Shown here: positions 1 to 12,400 of the stretch, in pieces
How positions within the stretch are numbered: position 1 is the stretch's first letter
Layout: each line of letters begins with the position of its first letter
Origin: Fragum whitleyi
Lineage: Eukaryota; Mollusca; Bivalvia; Cardiida; Cardiidae
Direction of reading: 5' to 3'
Length of the DNA: 64,000 nt
NCBI GenBank assembly: GCA_948146395.1
Contig: OX411548.1
Coordinates: 38,469,737-38,533,736 of the forward strand
Notes under the pieces: generated by a model
What the model saw: only the letters and a program-made list of their open reading frames with translations
The model's database searches: none
Told to the model about the DNA's origin: nothing
Made by a program: the position numbers and the translations under genes

Positions 1-172
1 AGCGGCCCTTAATTATGAAATCGTTCGCGAACCATTTGGAAATAGAGTGTGCGCTATCGTGCAAAACTGGGAACAAGTTTAAATCGTTCGCGAATGTTCA
101 GTCATCCTGAACCAGAACTGGTATCGTACCCTCGCACGTTCACGCTGTAGCATAGCATGCCACGTATCTTAG
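1..172. other. Intergenic; short direct repeat
   Basis: The 14-mer AAATCGTTCGCGAA occurs at about 20 and 83; each holds the palindrome TTCGCGAA. Nothing else recognised. Confidence 0.4.
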
Positions 173-342
173 TTAAATTAGTACATGTAGATCCGCAATA
201 GTTCCGCAACGTTTCGGAAGTCAGGACCTTTTTAAGTGCTAACAGAGGTTTCCTAATGATTTCATTAGGAAGCCTCTGTTTACATTGTGAAAGATCATGT
301 GTTCCGAAATGTTGCGGAACTATTACGGGTCTACTGCCTTAA
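173..342. mobile_element. TTAA-flanked fold-back MITE, copy 1
   Basis: A 170-bp imperfect hairpin flanked by TTAA at both ends, with the core GAGGTTTCCTAATGA and its complement. The left arm is the more degenerate. Same family as 2073-2228 and 8147-8311. TTAA targets are typical of piggyBac-type elements. Confidence 0.75.
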
Positions 343-715
343 AGGAAGAGACTTAAATTAATGTTACAAGGTCTCAAAACAGATGAAGAAAAGGGTTCTT
401 ACCTCTAACGTCTTTGGTTCATCGATAGGCCGGATAGCATCCATATTTAATCACTTTGAACATGAATAATCAAACTAATTGTTCAACGAAAATCATGAAT
501 TACTGTTAACCATGGACTGACAGAGATAATGAATAAATTATATAGACTCTATATATTTGTTGTGATCACTATGAAATCGTTATCCACATAACTGGGGATC
601 ATTTTTATGTTTGTTCCTGTCCGGAATTCGTATACATTAATTTTCTTTAATTTTGTATTTTTAGTGAAAAACACATGCCTTAAACATTCCGGAGTTATGT
701 CAGCCATGAAGCTAC
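343..715. other. Intergenic, nothing recognised
   Basis: AT-rich DNA without a coherent frame or clear repeat. Confidence 0.4.
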
Positions 716-835
716 GGAAAACAATGTGAATAATAAGAAATTGCTTGTTACAAGCAATTTATTTCTTCATTGTTTGCAATGTTTTCTCTCTCCCCCCCCC
801 CCCAAAAAAAAAAATAAAAAAAAAAAAAATAAAAA
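716..835. mobile_element. Fold-back element (AAGAAATTGCTTGT family) and C/A homopolymer tract
   Basis: 716-790 is a hairpin with the core AAGAAATTGCTTG and its complement, ending in GTTTTC. It is followed by a C11 run and a long A-rich tract. Related hairpins: 7406-7475, 29685-29762, 30984-31053, 32429-32492. Confidence 0.65.
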
Positions 836-1121
836 AACAAGAGCTGTCACTGTAAGATGACAATGCCCCCGACACCGCTTTGATTTTAAATTATGGCCAA
901 TCTATGTTGAAGGTCAAGGTCATCCAGGGGTCAAGGTCACCAAAGTATGTGCCTACAGAAAGGTAATGTACCAAGGAATGTTGTGGTAAAGTATGATGCG
1001 AATATGTTAAGTAATAAGGAAGTTATGGTCAATGTTAAAGTTTTTGGACGGAATGACGGACGGACGGACAGACGGACGGACAAGTCAAATTTATGATGCC
1101 TCCCTATCGGGGGCATAAAAA
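836..1121 (+). mobile_element. Pearl-type element
   Basis: Begins AACAAGAGCTGTC with AATGCCCCCGA, then a GGTCAAGGTCA core, a GGAC/GACG microsatellite near 1055-1085, and ends TCGGGGGCATAAAAA. The beginning and end carry the inverted pair ATGCCCCCGA/TCGGGGGCAT. Confidence 0.75.
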
Positions 1122-1249
1122 TCAAATGTTTTCAGAATTTCGTCTGAATCCGCTTTTAATTTGGGCCTATCTAAAAATGTTGTGTAGAGATGGGTTTAAG
1201 ATCTGAATAAGTTTAGCATCCATCGTATTTCTATCATGACTATTACCAC

Positions 1250-1476
1250 TTTACATCCCGGGTTCGATCCCCGACGGCGGCACACATCCTTTCCGACTAT
1301 GTCTCACTAATGGGTTGATAATCGTAGACCTATGTGAGATAGCAGCTGGATGCTAGGAAATGATGTCATGGTAGTACTGGTGAGGGAAATGCCAGGAATC
1401 CATTATTAGGTGCTCCAGCCGCTGCGATATAAATGAAACATTGTTAAAAGTGGCGTAAAAACCCCATTCAAATTAA
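1250..1476 (+). mobile_element. tRNA-headed SINE, head truncated
   Basis: Keeps the B box (GGTTCGATCCC), the body with GATAATCGTAGACC and GGTGCTCCAGCC, and the 3' part GGCGTAAAAACCCCATTCAAA. The A box is lost. Confidence 0.75.
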
Positions 1477-1479
1477 TTA

Positions 1480-2072
1480 CCACTTTAAAACTTGAAATCT
1501 CTAGTACACGAATCATCAACTATATAAACATTTACGTAAAGGAATTGATAAGAAGGGCATCAATTTCTATGGAAAAATATCAAAATTCATCAGTTTTATA
1601 AGTCTGAAAACAATTTCAAACCGTAAATGAACGTTGGCGTCCATTCTGACAAATTACTGTTAACTAGTTTTCTTTCTTTCTGTCATAAGTTGCAATGTTT
1701 TGCGCATAGGCGGTCATGCGCAAAATGCTACATTCTGAATTTTCACAACTATTGTATATTTATTATGGAAGGTAAAAGGTTATGAAATCCAAAACTAATA
1801 CAATAACTCTCATCTTGACCTCTAATATATATTTACCCGTACACTCTCCATGTAGGGCACTCTTTGTTATCGTAGCTCGTAGGACCATTAAGACTTTCTT
1901 GTGGGTATTTCAATTATCTATTTACGTATTTAGTCAAGAGACACTGGAATGTTTCTAATCAACATCTCTGTACGACTTTATGTTCGACACTTTCCTCAAA
2001 TCCAAGATCGTTTCTTTTTTTTTTTGTATGACTATTCATTATAAATAATCCAAGGAACAAAATTACTCCGTC
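1480..2072. other. Intergenic, one short hairpin
   Basis: TTTTGCGCAT at 1698 and ATGCGCAAAA at 1716 form a small hairpin. No gene seen. Confidence 0.4.
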
Positions 2073-2228
2073 TTAAGGTAGTAGAACCGTAATAGTTCCG
2101 CAATATTTCGGAGCTCACGAACTTTTATTGTGTTAACCGAGGTTTCCTGATAGAAATCATTAGGAAACCTCGGTTAACACAATAAAAGTTTATTACTTCC
2201 GAAGCCTTGAAGAACCATTACGTTTCCA
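2073..2228. mobile_element. TTAA-flanked fold-back MITE, copy 2
   Basis: Starts TTAAGGTAGTAGAACC and has the long hairpin GTTAACCGAGGTTTCCT with its complement. The right end is degenerate. Confidence 0.75.
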
Positions 2229-2337
2229 TTACAACTAACTAACTAATAGACAAATATGATTCAGAACTGTAAAGTATCGACCAGGAATTTGTATTGACGA
2301 TACATTTATAGCCAACCCCAAATTTTAATCGTTTTTT

Positions 2338-2625
2338 GGGGGGGTTTACGCCACTTTTATCATTATTGCAGTTGCAGGTAAGCCTATCCATGTTTTTTGT
2401 CGTTTCTCACACAAGTTACACCACAACATTTCATCCGAGCCAACAGCTGCTCATCCCACTTAGGCGTTTTGATTTTTAATACGCCCTAAGGTTCGTAGAC
2501 GAATGGCTCGTGTAACATTTACTTTAGTCAAATGTCGACTATAAGTAGGTCGAACTGGAGTTCCAACTCTTGTCCCCAGAAACTGACAACAAAGTGTGTT
2601 ACCACTGAGCTAGCCTTGCTCGGGG
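2338..2625 (-). mobile_element. Degenerate SINE-like sequence
   Basis: GTTTACGCCACTTTTATC, TTTCTCACAC and CAGCTGCTCATCCCAC match the SINE body in reverse. A tRNA-like stretch at about 2550-2620 may be the head. Much diverged. Confidence 0.4.
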
Positions 2626-2746
2626 CAAAAATATTCACTAATCATATACGCAGTTGCCGAAAAGCCGCGTTGCGTTTCTGCAAATGCATGATTGGTTTTC
2701 TCACAGATGGGCTCCTATTACATTTCGAGAGAACCGTGCAAATCTA

Positions 2747-3080
2747 TTGACAAAATTGACAAGGTGAATGATATTTAATGTGTTTTAATGTGAGTTAGAG
2801 TGAGTTGGAGGGGCGAGTTTTGAGTGAAATTCGGTGGAGGTAATCCATTATCGCTAATTTTGTTCAAGATGAACAAAATTAGCGATGATAATTACCTCCC
2901 TTCAGAAATAATCAGATATGTTCTCTGAATAACTTTCTATGTCTTAGAACTCACCATTCGCTTAAACAAATTCAAATACGTCACTGAAATCGTGGATTAT
3001 TCCTGTATATTTCCATGAATGAAAGGAGCGCTGAGTGAGCGGCTTAGAATGATTTTAATAGGAATGACAGTCAATTTCAC
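2747..3080. repeat. Dispersed repeat family X, copy 1
   Basis: Characterised by GAGTGAGT/GGAATGAATG-rich ends and a central GGAGGTAAT...ATTACCTCC inversion around a 12-bp arm hairpin at 2855-2885. Related copies: 11340-11735 and the interrupted copy spanning 13842-17160. Confidence 0.6.
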
Positions 3081-4657
3081 AATGTACTTAACCGTAAGTG
3101 CCTATATTCATTAGCACTTTCAATCTTTTTTTGCATTTGCCCCTCATTTTTTGTCTTCAACCGAGAAAAAGCCAAAATAAATGAAACATCGCCCCGAATT
3201 TTTCTTTCCGTGGAAGGTTTCTATTTGTAATCTATTATGTAAACCGAGATCAAACAATTTAACCACTTGCCACCTTTATTTACCCAATATTTCATCGGGC
3301 CAAAGGATACATCTCTCTATACGTTAAACAAATTATAAACACTGAGTAGCGAAGAAATGCAAGTCTTACCGAATTATTCGAAGAACCACGTGTATCGATT
3401 TGGATAACAGAATTTTGTTAATTCAACTTATTTTAAGGTCGGGTTACATCTTCAACAAAAACAACTTCATCTTGTCCTTCTTCCGTTTAGCGACCTCCTT
3501 CAACGTGCTGCAGATTCTGTCTTTTTTGTGTGTTCGTTAATCCGTTTTTATACGTTGACGACGGACGGTATCATTTTTTTGTATTATATACTTTGTCAGG
3601 TTTCATTCTCATATTACCCCTCATTACCTATATCCCAGACCACAAAATTTAGATTTGAAAATCTAAAATGTGTCTGACTGCAATCTAAGGAGGGAGATGA
3701 TCACAGTCCCAAATAGTTCGATAAGAAAAGGGCCGTTTCTTATCAAACAGCCATTATTGCAAGAATAACAAATAATACTCGATTAAAGTCTATCTATCTT
3801 TGTACACATACGAAGTTTTAGCAATTTATCAACATTAACCGAAAAATCATGCCGTAAGCTACCAATTGCACCCGAGAAGAGAACGATGATATTTTTTTTT
3901 TCATTCAGAAATATGTGAAATGAGGTGGTGACAATCAAATGTTGCCCAATGACATACTTCGCCTTTACTTTCGGATAATTTCGCTCGCTGAAGCGTTAAG
4001 GCTATGAGGTTGGTTGTTGGTATGTTCAGCTAAATACTCAAAGGCCAAGCTTGCGCTCATGGTGCGAACATGTGTACACACTTTAGATAATGACACCCGC
4101 TGCGATACGTAAGCCAAGTATTTTCATCTTGAACTTGGGGCAAACCTGATATTTTCTGACCGATCCCTTTCTTTTTAATAACGACTGTGGTCTGCTCTAT
4201 GAGCGTACTGGTCAACCCTTCAATGAAAGGTTCAATGAATCAATTTTGTGAACTAATAAAAAGGAAATTACTTTTGATTAAAAACACACATTGTCCATAT
4301 TTTCCGGCGGATTCACTCCATTTTCGATAGGAATCATACGTTATAACACTTCAATCCGGAGACTCATTTCTACAATCGGATCTAGATATTTTTACTTGTA
4401 TCGCATTGACAACAGCCCTTTTCCCATATTTTCCAATCTTTAAGTCTACAATCCTTCTAACCCTTCAATCATTCATTATAAACTTGAATTAAAAACTGAT
4501 TGACTGTGGACTTCATCACGTACACGAGAGCAGTTCGAGTGAAAATACTAAAGGCACCAGTTTACCTACTAATCTTTCCAACGAAACAACAACATTTTCA
4601 AAAGGAGTCCTCATTTCGGCCCTATATTCATCATTTGAACCCACCGAGCAAATCCTT
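3081..4657. other. Intergenic, no gene or strong repeat seen
   Basis: No convincing frame. The 69-residue open frame at 4500-4709 runs into a pearl element and shows no domain. Confidence 0.4.
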
Positions 4658-5479
4658 AACAAGAGCTTCGCAGAGCGGCGCATATACGCCCGAAGGGGCT
4701 TGTCAGTAACCTTGGCTTGTCAGTAACGTGAGCTTAAATGATAGCTAAAAATATTGCAAACAGACAGACAGACAACTGGTGCCATAACATTTAAATATGA
4801 AAATGTATTTAGTCCTAAGCACAAAAAGACAACCTACAGAGTCATTATGGCAAGTTTCCTTTCATTCCCATCCATAATGTAGGAGAAAATGAGCTGACAA
4901 GAAATTTGTTTTTCATCAACTCAAGGGCAGATAATCCAAGATAACTCTAGAATAACTGGAGCATTTTGAATTGAAAAGTTTTATGCAAAACTAGACATCA
5001 GAGAGTAATTGTGTCTAGTTTCAGCTCATTTCAATTAATAGTTAAGGAGGAGTTGCACACAAAATACAGTGATTTTCGTTTAATTCAAGGGCAGATAATT
5101 CAAGATTTCTCAGGATTGACTGGAGCAATTTGAATTTCAAAGGTCTTATGCACAACTAGACATCATAGGAAGTAAATGTGTCTAGTTTCAGCTCATTCCC
5201 ATTGATACTTTAGGAGGAGTTGCGCACACAAAAAACAGTGATTTCTGTTATATTCAAGGGCAGATAATTCAAGATTTCTCAGGAATGACTGGAGCGATTT
5301 GAATTTCAAAGGTCTTATGCACAACTAGACATCATAGGGAGTAATTGTGTGTTGTTTCAGCTTATTCCCATTGATAGTTTAGGAGGAGTCGCGCACACAA
5401 AAAATTGCTAACGCACGGACAGACGGACGGACGGACGACCAAGGCCATAACATAATACGACCCTTCGGGCGTATAAAAA
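4658..5479 (+). mobile_element. Pearl-type element, TATACGCCCGAAGGG subfamily
   Basis: Begins AACAAGAGCTTCGCAGAG with TATACGCCCGAAGGG and ends CCCTTCGGGCGTATAAAAA. Inside are about three units of roughly 180 bp (CAAGGGCAGATAATTC...), then a GACGGACGG tract at 5417-5440. Second copy at 23283-24430. Confidence 0.8.
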
Positions 5480-6200
5480 TTAAATACGGCCTAAACAAGT
5501 TTTTTGTTAATCTCCATATAAACGCCCCGATTTCCGGTATTTTCCGACGGAACCATTCTAATTTCAAAGGAGCCGTCCATAATCAAAAGAATGCGATAAT
5601 ATTAGTGGACTTAATCGCGTTCCTGGGATTTGTTAACGGACAGATAGACATGCAGGTTGAAAATGTTGCCATTGGAAAATGATAAAGATGTATTATGATG
5701 CAATAAAATAAAGGCATTTATACGATATATGAAATACTAGTCTCTTTTAACAATACACAAATTAAAACAAACATATGACTGGCTAAAACAAAATATCACA
5801 GTTAATTCATATCATTTACATAATTGATATTAATGACCTGAATGGTTTTAATGTACATATTTATTACTAATGTGCGTAGCAATCTTTCAAGTTATCAGTA
5901 ATTTTTTGAAAAAAATCATTTTCCATATTCAGTAAACAGATTTTCTACTATAAAAAATTATAAGGATCACTTACAAGATTGCTTTTAATACTTAAATGAG
6001 AATATTTGGTACAGACATTTCTGTTGATTATGAACATGTTTATTTGGATTTTTTGTGCCAAAAAGCCAGTGTGTATGGAAGCTATGGAATCGGGACAATA
6101 ATTTTAACTTACTCAGTATAGGCTAAGACACAAAGTAGAACGAAAAAAAGTCGAATAGAAGAAAATCCTGATAACTCAGCTATGATCGCATGCCCCCCCT
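5480..6200. other. Intergenic downstream of the PAN gene
   Basis: AT-rich, nothing recognised apart from C-rich tract at 6192-6205 near the likely transcript end. Confidence 0.4.
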
Positions 6201-6214
6201 TCCCCCACTGCAGT

Positions 6215-6234
6215 TTTATTGCCATCCATTTATT
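6215..6234 (-). promoter_or_regulatory. Candidate poly(A) signals
   Basis: Two AATAAA hexamers on the minus strand (6229-6234 and 6215-6220), about 80-95 nt past the stop codon of the PAN gene. Cleavage would fall near 6190-6210, giving a 3' UTR of about 100-120 nt. Confidence 0.5.
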
Positions 6235-6310
6235 TCTTTACATAACTGACTATTCTCAAGTCTAATAAGGTTATGGTTAAGCTAGTAAGCTAGGGTTTTC
6301 CTTTTGTAAA

Positions 6311-6444
6311 TCAAATTTCTTCATGTTCTAAAAAGTTTGTTTTTAACTCATCCAATCCTCTTGTCCGTCTGTAAATATGTAAGGCCAGTAGCCCAGTAAG
6401 AATTCCAACAGCAAAAGTAATTATAGCTATTCCAGCTGCTAAAC
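6311..6444 (-). CDS. Exon 22: membrane helix, cytoplasmic tail and stop
   Basis: Residues 1006-1049. About 23 hydrophobic residues (LAAGIAIITFAVGILTG and on) with a GxxxG step are followed by YRRTR, a stop-transfer signal. The tail ends LEHEEI, then TGA at 6313-6311. The short tail has no recognisable kinase or adaptor motif. Confidence 0.88.
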
Positions 6445-9400
6445 CTGGAATAGAAGTCACCAGTAGAAAAAATAACATGTGAAAAAGTCACAATATATGC
6501 TGCCTACCAGACACCACAGGTGATCACATAATATATCCCAACTTTTGACGATTGTATAAAAATACACCATGACTCTACAGATCGATGAATTAACAGAGAA
6601 GGAAACTTTATTACGTACAATCTTTTCCATCATAAATGGCACATCCGCCTGTGTGAGGCATTATCACCAATTTAATGTGTGCATGATTGGGAGACATTTA
6701 GCTGGCTAGACAGCTACACAGTGCCATGAAAATATTCTGCAATCATGAACAGAGAGGATGGGTCCCTAGCTACCATTCAGTGTGAAGTGAAGACTCAGAT
6801 TAGACTGTGCAGCTGCACAGTCTGATCCAAGTCTCCAGTTATACACATGTAAAATTCTTTGAAATGTAACACATAGGCTTATATGCTTTTCAATTTAAGA
6901 TGGATCTTTTAAAATCATCAGTAATGCAAATAACAAGACTTCCCCCAAAATTGACTGACTAAAGTAGAAATGGTTAATGTGAGTTAGTAAAAATAGAGAT
7001 TGCTTTTTATAAAGTACTATCTTCCTTTCTTTCAAGTCTTATTTTGGTCATCTTATAGTGGTGCATTAAAATTCATGAAAGACAACTCTTGTCACATTAC
7101 CTGAACTAACAGCTGAGTTATCTCCTGTCTGCTGTGCAACTGTGTTGACATAAACTGGATTTGTTGAAGACTTTATGCCTGAATCAAAGAAAAACAAGTT
7201 CTCTCACGTACAGTAATTGTAAAACACTTCAGGGATCGACACTAACACCAGTCCTCGGGCCCGAGACCTGTGGATTTCGGGGAGGACTGGTAGATGGAAC
7301 CATGCTGCAGGTCCTTTATGCTTGTACTAAATGGCAGTACTTAGTACTTTAAATCTGTCCAGTTTAAAAAATTGCCTTTCAAATACTTATATTTGCATTT
7401 TCGAATGGAAAATATTGGAGAAAAAGAAGAAATTGCTTGTTAAAAGCAATTTCTTCTTTTTTAACAATGTTTTCCTAGCAATTTATCCCTTAAATTGCTA
7501 AAAATCAAACATGGTTTTCATGTATGACCTGTTGTTACCAGGTAGGACCTGTAATATTTAGGGCTAACAGGTCCTTCAGGCTGGTGGTAAAAAGTAGTAA
7601 GTAAAAAACCCTGCACTTATGTCCCACAAACAGCATTTCTTTTTGTAAGTTCGACCTTGGTAATGAAATTTTAAAGATACAGATTGTTAAGAGGAACTTT
7701 CATGCCAAATATGAGTATATTGCCTTTAATAGGGGTGAAGTTATAGGAAAATATTAAACTGTCATCATACAGTTGCAGGATACATTTTTGCAGACAGACA
7801 GACAGATGGATGGACAGATAGACAGACTGATAGATACATGTAGTTTGATTTTGTATGTCTGAATAGGGTTTTACGCCACTTCTAACATTTTTTCAGTTAT
7901 ATCCTGATGCTAAAGTACTAACAATGGATTTCAGGTAATTCTCAAACCAGTACTACCATTACACTCTTTCCTAGCCTCCAGCTGCTATCCCACATAGGTC
8001 TATGATTATCAATCCATTGGTGGGAGACAAATAGTCGGAGAGAATGAGTGCCACATCAGGAATCGAACCAGAGATGTCTAGATTGACAGTCTAACGCACT
8101 TCCAACTGTGATATGACAGCGACAACTGATAGACAGACAGACACAATTAAGGTAGTAGACCTGTAATAGTTCCGCAACATTTTGGAACTCATAATCTTTC
8201 ACGATGTTGACCAAGGTTTCCTAATGAAAATCATTAGGAAACCTCGGTTAACACTGTTAAAGTTCATTACTTCCAAAACATTGCGGAACTATTACGTGTC
8301 TACTACCTTAAATGATTTGATGCAGAAGCATACATAAAATCAATAATTCAACCAAGTACCTGCTTTGTGTGAGAGCAAACCAATTACTTTGAAATCATTA
8401 CTTGATAAAAAAACAATATTGTCAATTTCCCTCTTAAACCTTGTAACATCAGTTTAAACTAGACTATTGCAAAGCTAGTTTAACCCCCCTACAAGTGCTT
8501 GTCAATGATAAAAAGCCATTTTGTTGATAACCCAAAAAACATTGTGTAATTCCCGTTGAATAAGATTTTATACCTGTAGCTTTATGATGAATTTAAACTG
8601 GTAATGCAAGGGTTATGCAAGCATGTTAAGGTGGTAAAGACAATGATCAGACTGCACATTTGTGCAAGCTGTTCTTTGTCTATATTTCCTACTAAGTAGG
8701 AATATTCTTAGTTCAGCATGACAAGGAAAGGATAATGATAATAAACAGAGAACAGATAGATAGAGGGTTTTTTTATTTTCAAATTCAAATATTTCATTAT
8801 TCCTTATTTGAACCCTATGTTGTTGGTACTCATTTAAAATGTCTCGAGACAATTCAAATGAGTACCTACAGCATAGGGTTTCAGTGTGAAATAAAGATTT
8901 TAGACTGACTTTACCCCCTCTTATCTGGACCCCTGAATGAAAATGGTTATTCTTACAGCTAAGCTTAACAACACAAAACTTACTAGTTGCTGTTGGAGAA
9001 GACTGTTTATCAGTGGATATTGATAATACTGGAGGTATACAAGTCACTGGAGTAACAGCCACACTTGAAGATGTTGGATCAGATAAACTTGATGGTTTAG
9101 GAGAAACTACAGAGGTTGATGATGGTTGTACTGAATGGCTTGATGTTGATATTTGTAATGGGTCATCTGATTTTGTTGCTATACTTGATGACTGTGTGGG
9201 GTATACTGCTATGTTAGAAGGTGGGTAGTATGTTCCTGTTGAAAGGAAAACATTCACACATAGTTTAATCAGAAATTTACTGGCTTATAAAAGAAAAAAA
9301 TGTGAACAAATAAATAAAATCATTGTTACATTTTATGGATACAAATTAACAACACAAATAGATGTTTTGTGAGTTAAAGATGATGGTTTATGAGGTACTG

Positions 9401-12400
9401 CAGAGATGTTGATATTTGTAATGGATCATCTGATTTTGTTGCTATACTTGATAACTGTGTGGGGTAGACTACTACATTAGATGGTGGGTAGTATGTTCCT
9501 GTGTAAAGGAAAACATTCACACATAGTATAATCATGAATTAATAGAAACCATTGGAAAACAAGAGCCGTCAGAGACGGATTATGCTCCCCGAATAAGGCA
9601 TTGTCACAAAAACAAAAGCCATGTTGGACATGGACATCCCCCGCGAAGAAAGCTTTATAGTAAACTGAAGCCTTATAGATAAAAGATTCTTTTGTACTGT
9701 CAAAGATTTGCCTCCTATAAAATCTAAGTAATCAAAATAACAAAGGGCAATAACTCCAAAATTATGCTAGCAAGAGTTGTAGTTCAGATGTATTGCACTT
9801 CTCCTCCATGAGATCTGTCCATCCATAAAGATCAAAGTTGATAGCTACTATACTTTAGGAGATATGCTCCAGACAAAATCTAAGTATCAAAAATAACAAA
9901 GGGCAATAACTCCAAAATTATGCAAGCAAAAGTTGTAGTTCTTGTACACTGCACTTCTCCTCCATGAGATCTATCCACCCATAAAGTTTCAAATTGATAT
10001 CTGTTATACTTTAGGAGATATGCTCCAGATATAATCTAAGTATAAAAAATAACAAAGGGCAATAACTCCAAAATTATGCAAGCAAGAGTTGTAGTTCTTG
10101 TGCACTGCACTTCTCCTCCATATGATCTATCCACCCATAAAGTTTCAAGTTGATAGCTATTATACTTTAGGAGATATGCTCTGTGGTCAGATTGCAAGGA
10201 CTCAAATAAGGTGTAATCTTATACAGCAAACATAAAGGTAACAAACATTAAACCTCCTTTTTGCATGACATATTTTTAGACACAAATTTCAAATAGTTTA
10301 TGGTAAAGGGCATCTGATTTGCTACTGAAATGTGAAATTTCATCAAATTCTGAGCATAAGACTAGGAGAAATGAAAGAATAACTGTATTTTAAGCGCTAG
10401 CGTAAAGATAACAAACATTTAGCCCCCTTTTCCCATGATATATATTTTTTTACTTTAATTTCAAATTGTTTATAGTAAAGGGCATCTGATTTGCTACTCA
10501 AATATGAAATTTCACTAAATTCTGACAGTTAGACTAGGAGAAATTTGGGAAAAACTGTTTTTTACCCTAAGTCCCCTTTTCCCGTGACGAGGCCTCAAAT
10601 CCAAAAACCGTCACAGATGCATCAACACTATATCATAGGAAGTTCACATGGTAAGTTTCATTTGATTTGGCCCAAGGTTAATGGAGAAATAGGTGGGGAC
10701 GGACGGACGATGGACGGAATAACTATTTTAAATGCTAACGTAAAGGTAACAAACATTTAGCCCCCTTTTTCCATGATAATTTTTTTTTACGTTAATTTCA
10801 AATTGTTTATTGTAAAGGGCACCTGATTTGCTACTCAAATATGAAATTTCACTAAATTCTGACAGTTAGACTAGGAGAAATTTGGGAAAAACTGTTTTTT
10901 ACCCTAAGTCCCCTTTTCCCGTGACGAGGCCTCAAATCCAAAAACCGTCACAGGTTCATCATCACTATATTATAGGGAGTTCATATGGTAAGTTTCATTT
11001 GATTTGGCCCAAGGGTTATGGAGATATAGGTGGGGACGGACGGACAGACGGACTGACGGAATTATGGACGGACAGACAGACGGACAGACGAAGCGGCGGC
11101 TATATGCTCTCCCTTCGGGGAGCATAAAAAGATAAAATCATTGTGACATTCTATGGATACATATTAACAAAAAACATGAATATATAAAAATTGAAGGCAC
11201 AGGAGAATACATTAATTGGATGCAATTTCTGCTTTTCCCATATGTATATTCTTTCTTTTTATCCTTCATTTTGCAGGATAGTGTTAAATGGGTTAACCTA
11301 TACTGTTCAAAGTATATTCCTGATGAACACAAAGCTACAGTTAACAACATCGTGAAATTGTTGAATGATTTTGGAATGATTTAGGAATGAAAGTGAATGA
11401 GTATGTGGAGCCAGTTTTGACCGAAATTCATGGGAGGAAATCTTATACCGCAAATTTTGTTCAGGATATTGATTACCTCCCTTTAATAAAATATGCATTC
11501 AAGTTCTATAGATAGCTTCCTATTTCTTCGAGAACAAATGAGAGGCTTAAAATTTGAATTATGTCAGTGAAATCGCTATTTGTCTCAAAATTTATTATGA
11601 ATGGCATTGTTAATTCTATACTTTTCAATGGGTTTGAGCATTTTTGAATGGTTTGAGTGAGTGTTTGGAATGAATGAATGGAGCACTTAGTGAGCAATTA
11701 AGAATGGTTTAGATTGAGGTGAATGTAAAATCAGTGGTTTTGTAAAATAACTGAAAATTTTAGGGATTTTGTAAAATCACTGATTCCGTCAGTTGTTTTA
11801 TAAAATGACTGAAAATTTCAGATATGTGAAATAAGGAATATTTGTGATAAAGTAGGGTAATACAGTATTATTTCAAATTATAGGTGATATCTTTAATTCA
11901 TTATCAATGTTCTAATATTTTTTAGAAATCTGCATACTTCAGTGATTTTTGAAATTTACTTAGTCAGCAAGTCATTTCAAGTTATTTATAGTTAAGTTAA
12001 GGGATATTCATTTTTTTATTTCAATTTGTTTGTTTGTTTGAATGGGATTTAACGCTGCTTTCAACAATCTTTGTTATATTGCGGTGTCTGGAGCACCTAA
12101 CAATGGAATCCTGGTATTTCTCACACCAGTACTACCATAATATCTTTTCCTAGCCTGATCCAGCTGCTATCTCAGTTATCAACCCATTGCTGAGAGACGA
12201 ATAGTCGGAAAGTATGAGTGTTGCCAATGGGTAAAATTAACATCACATATCATATTGAAGTAGTATTTATTCTTTTCTGACACTAGATGCACATTTTTAA
12301 TTTTATTTTGAACAAAAATTATTATGCTTGCAAATTCTATACAAATTACTGTGCTTGGAAAAAAAAAATGAATAGACAAAACAGTGGAAACCTGATTCAA

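Noticed and set aside
9013..9228. Plus-strand frame of 71 residues opposite exon 20
   Set aside because: Antisense shadow of the Ser/Thr-rich exon, which itself fits splice phases and protein context.
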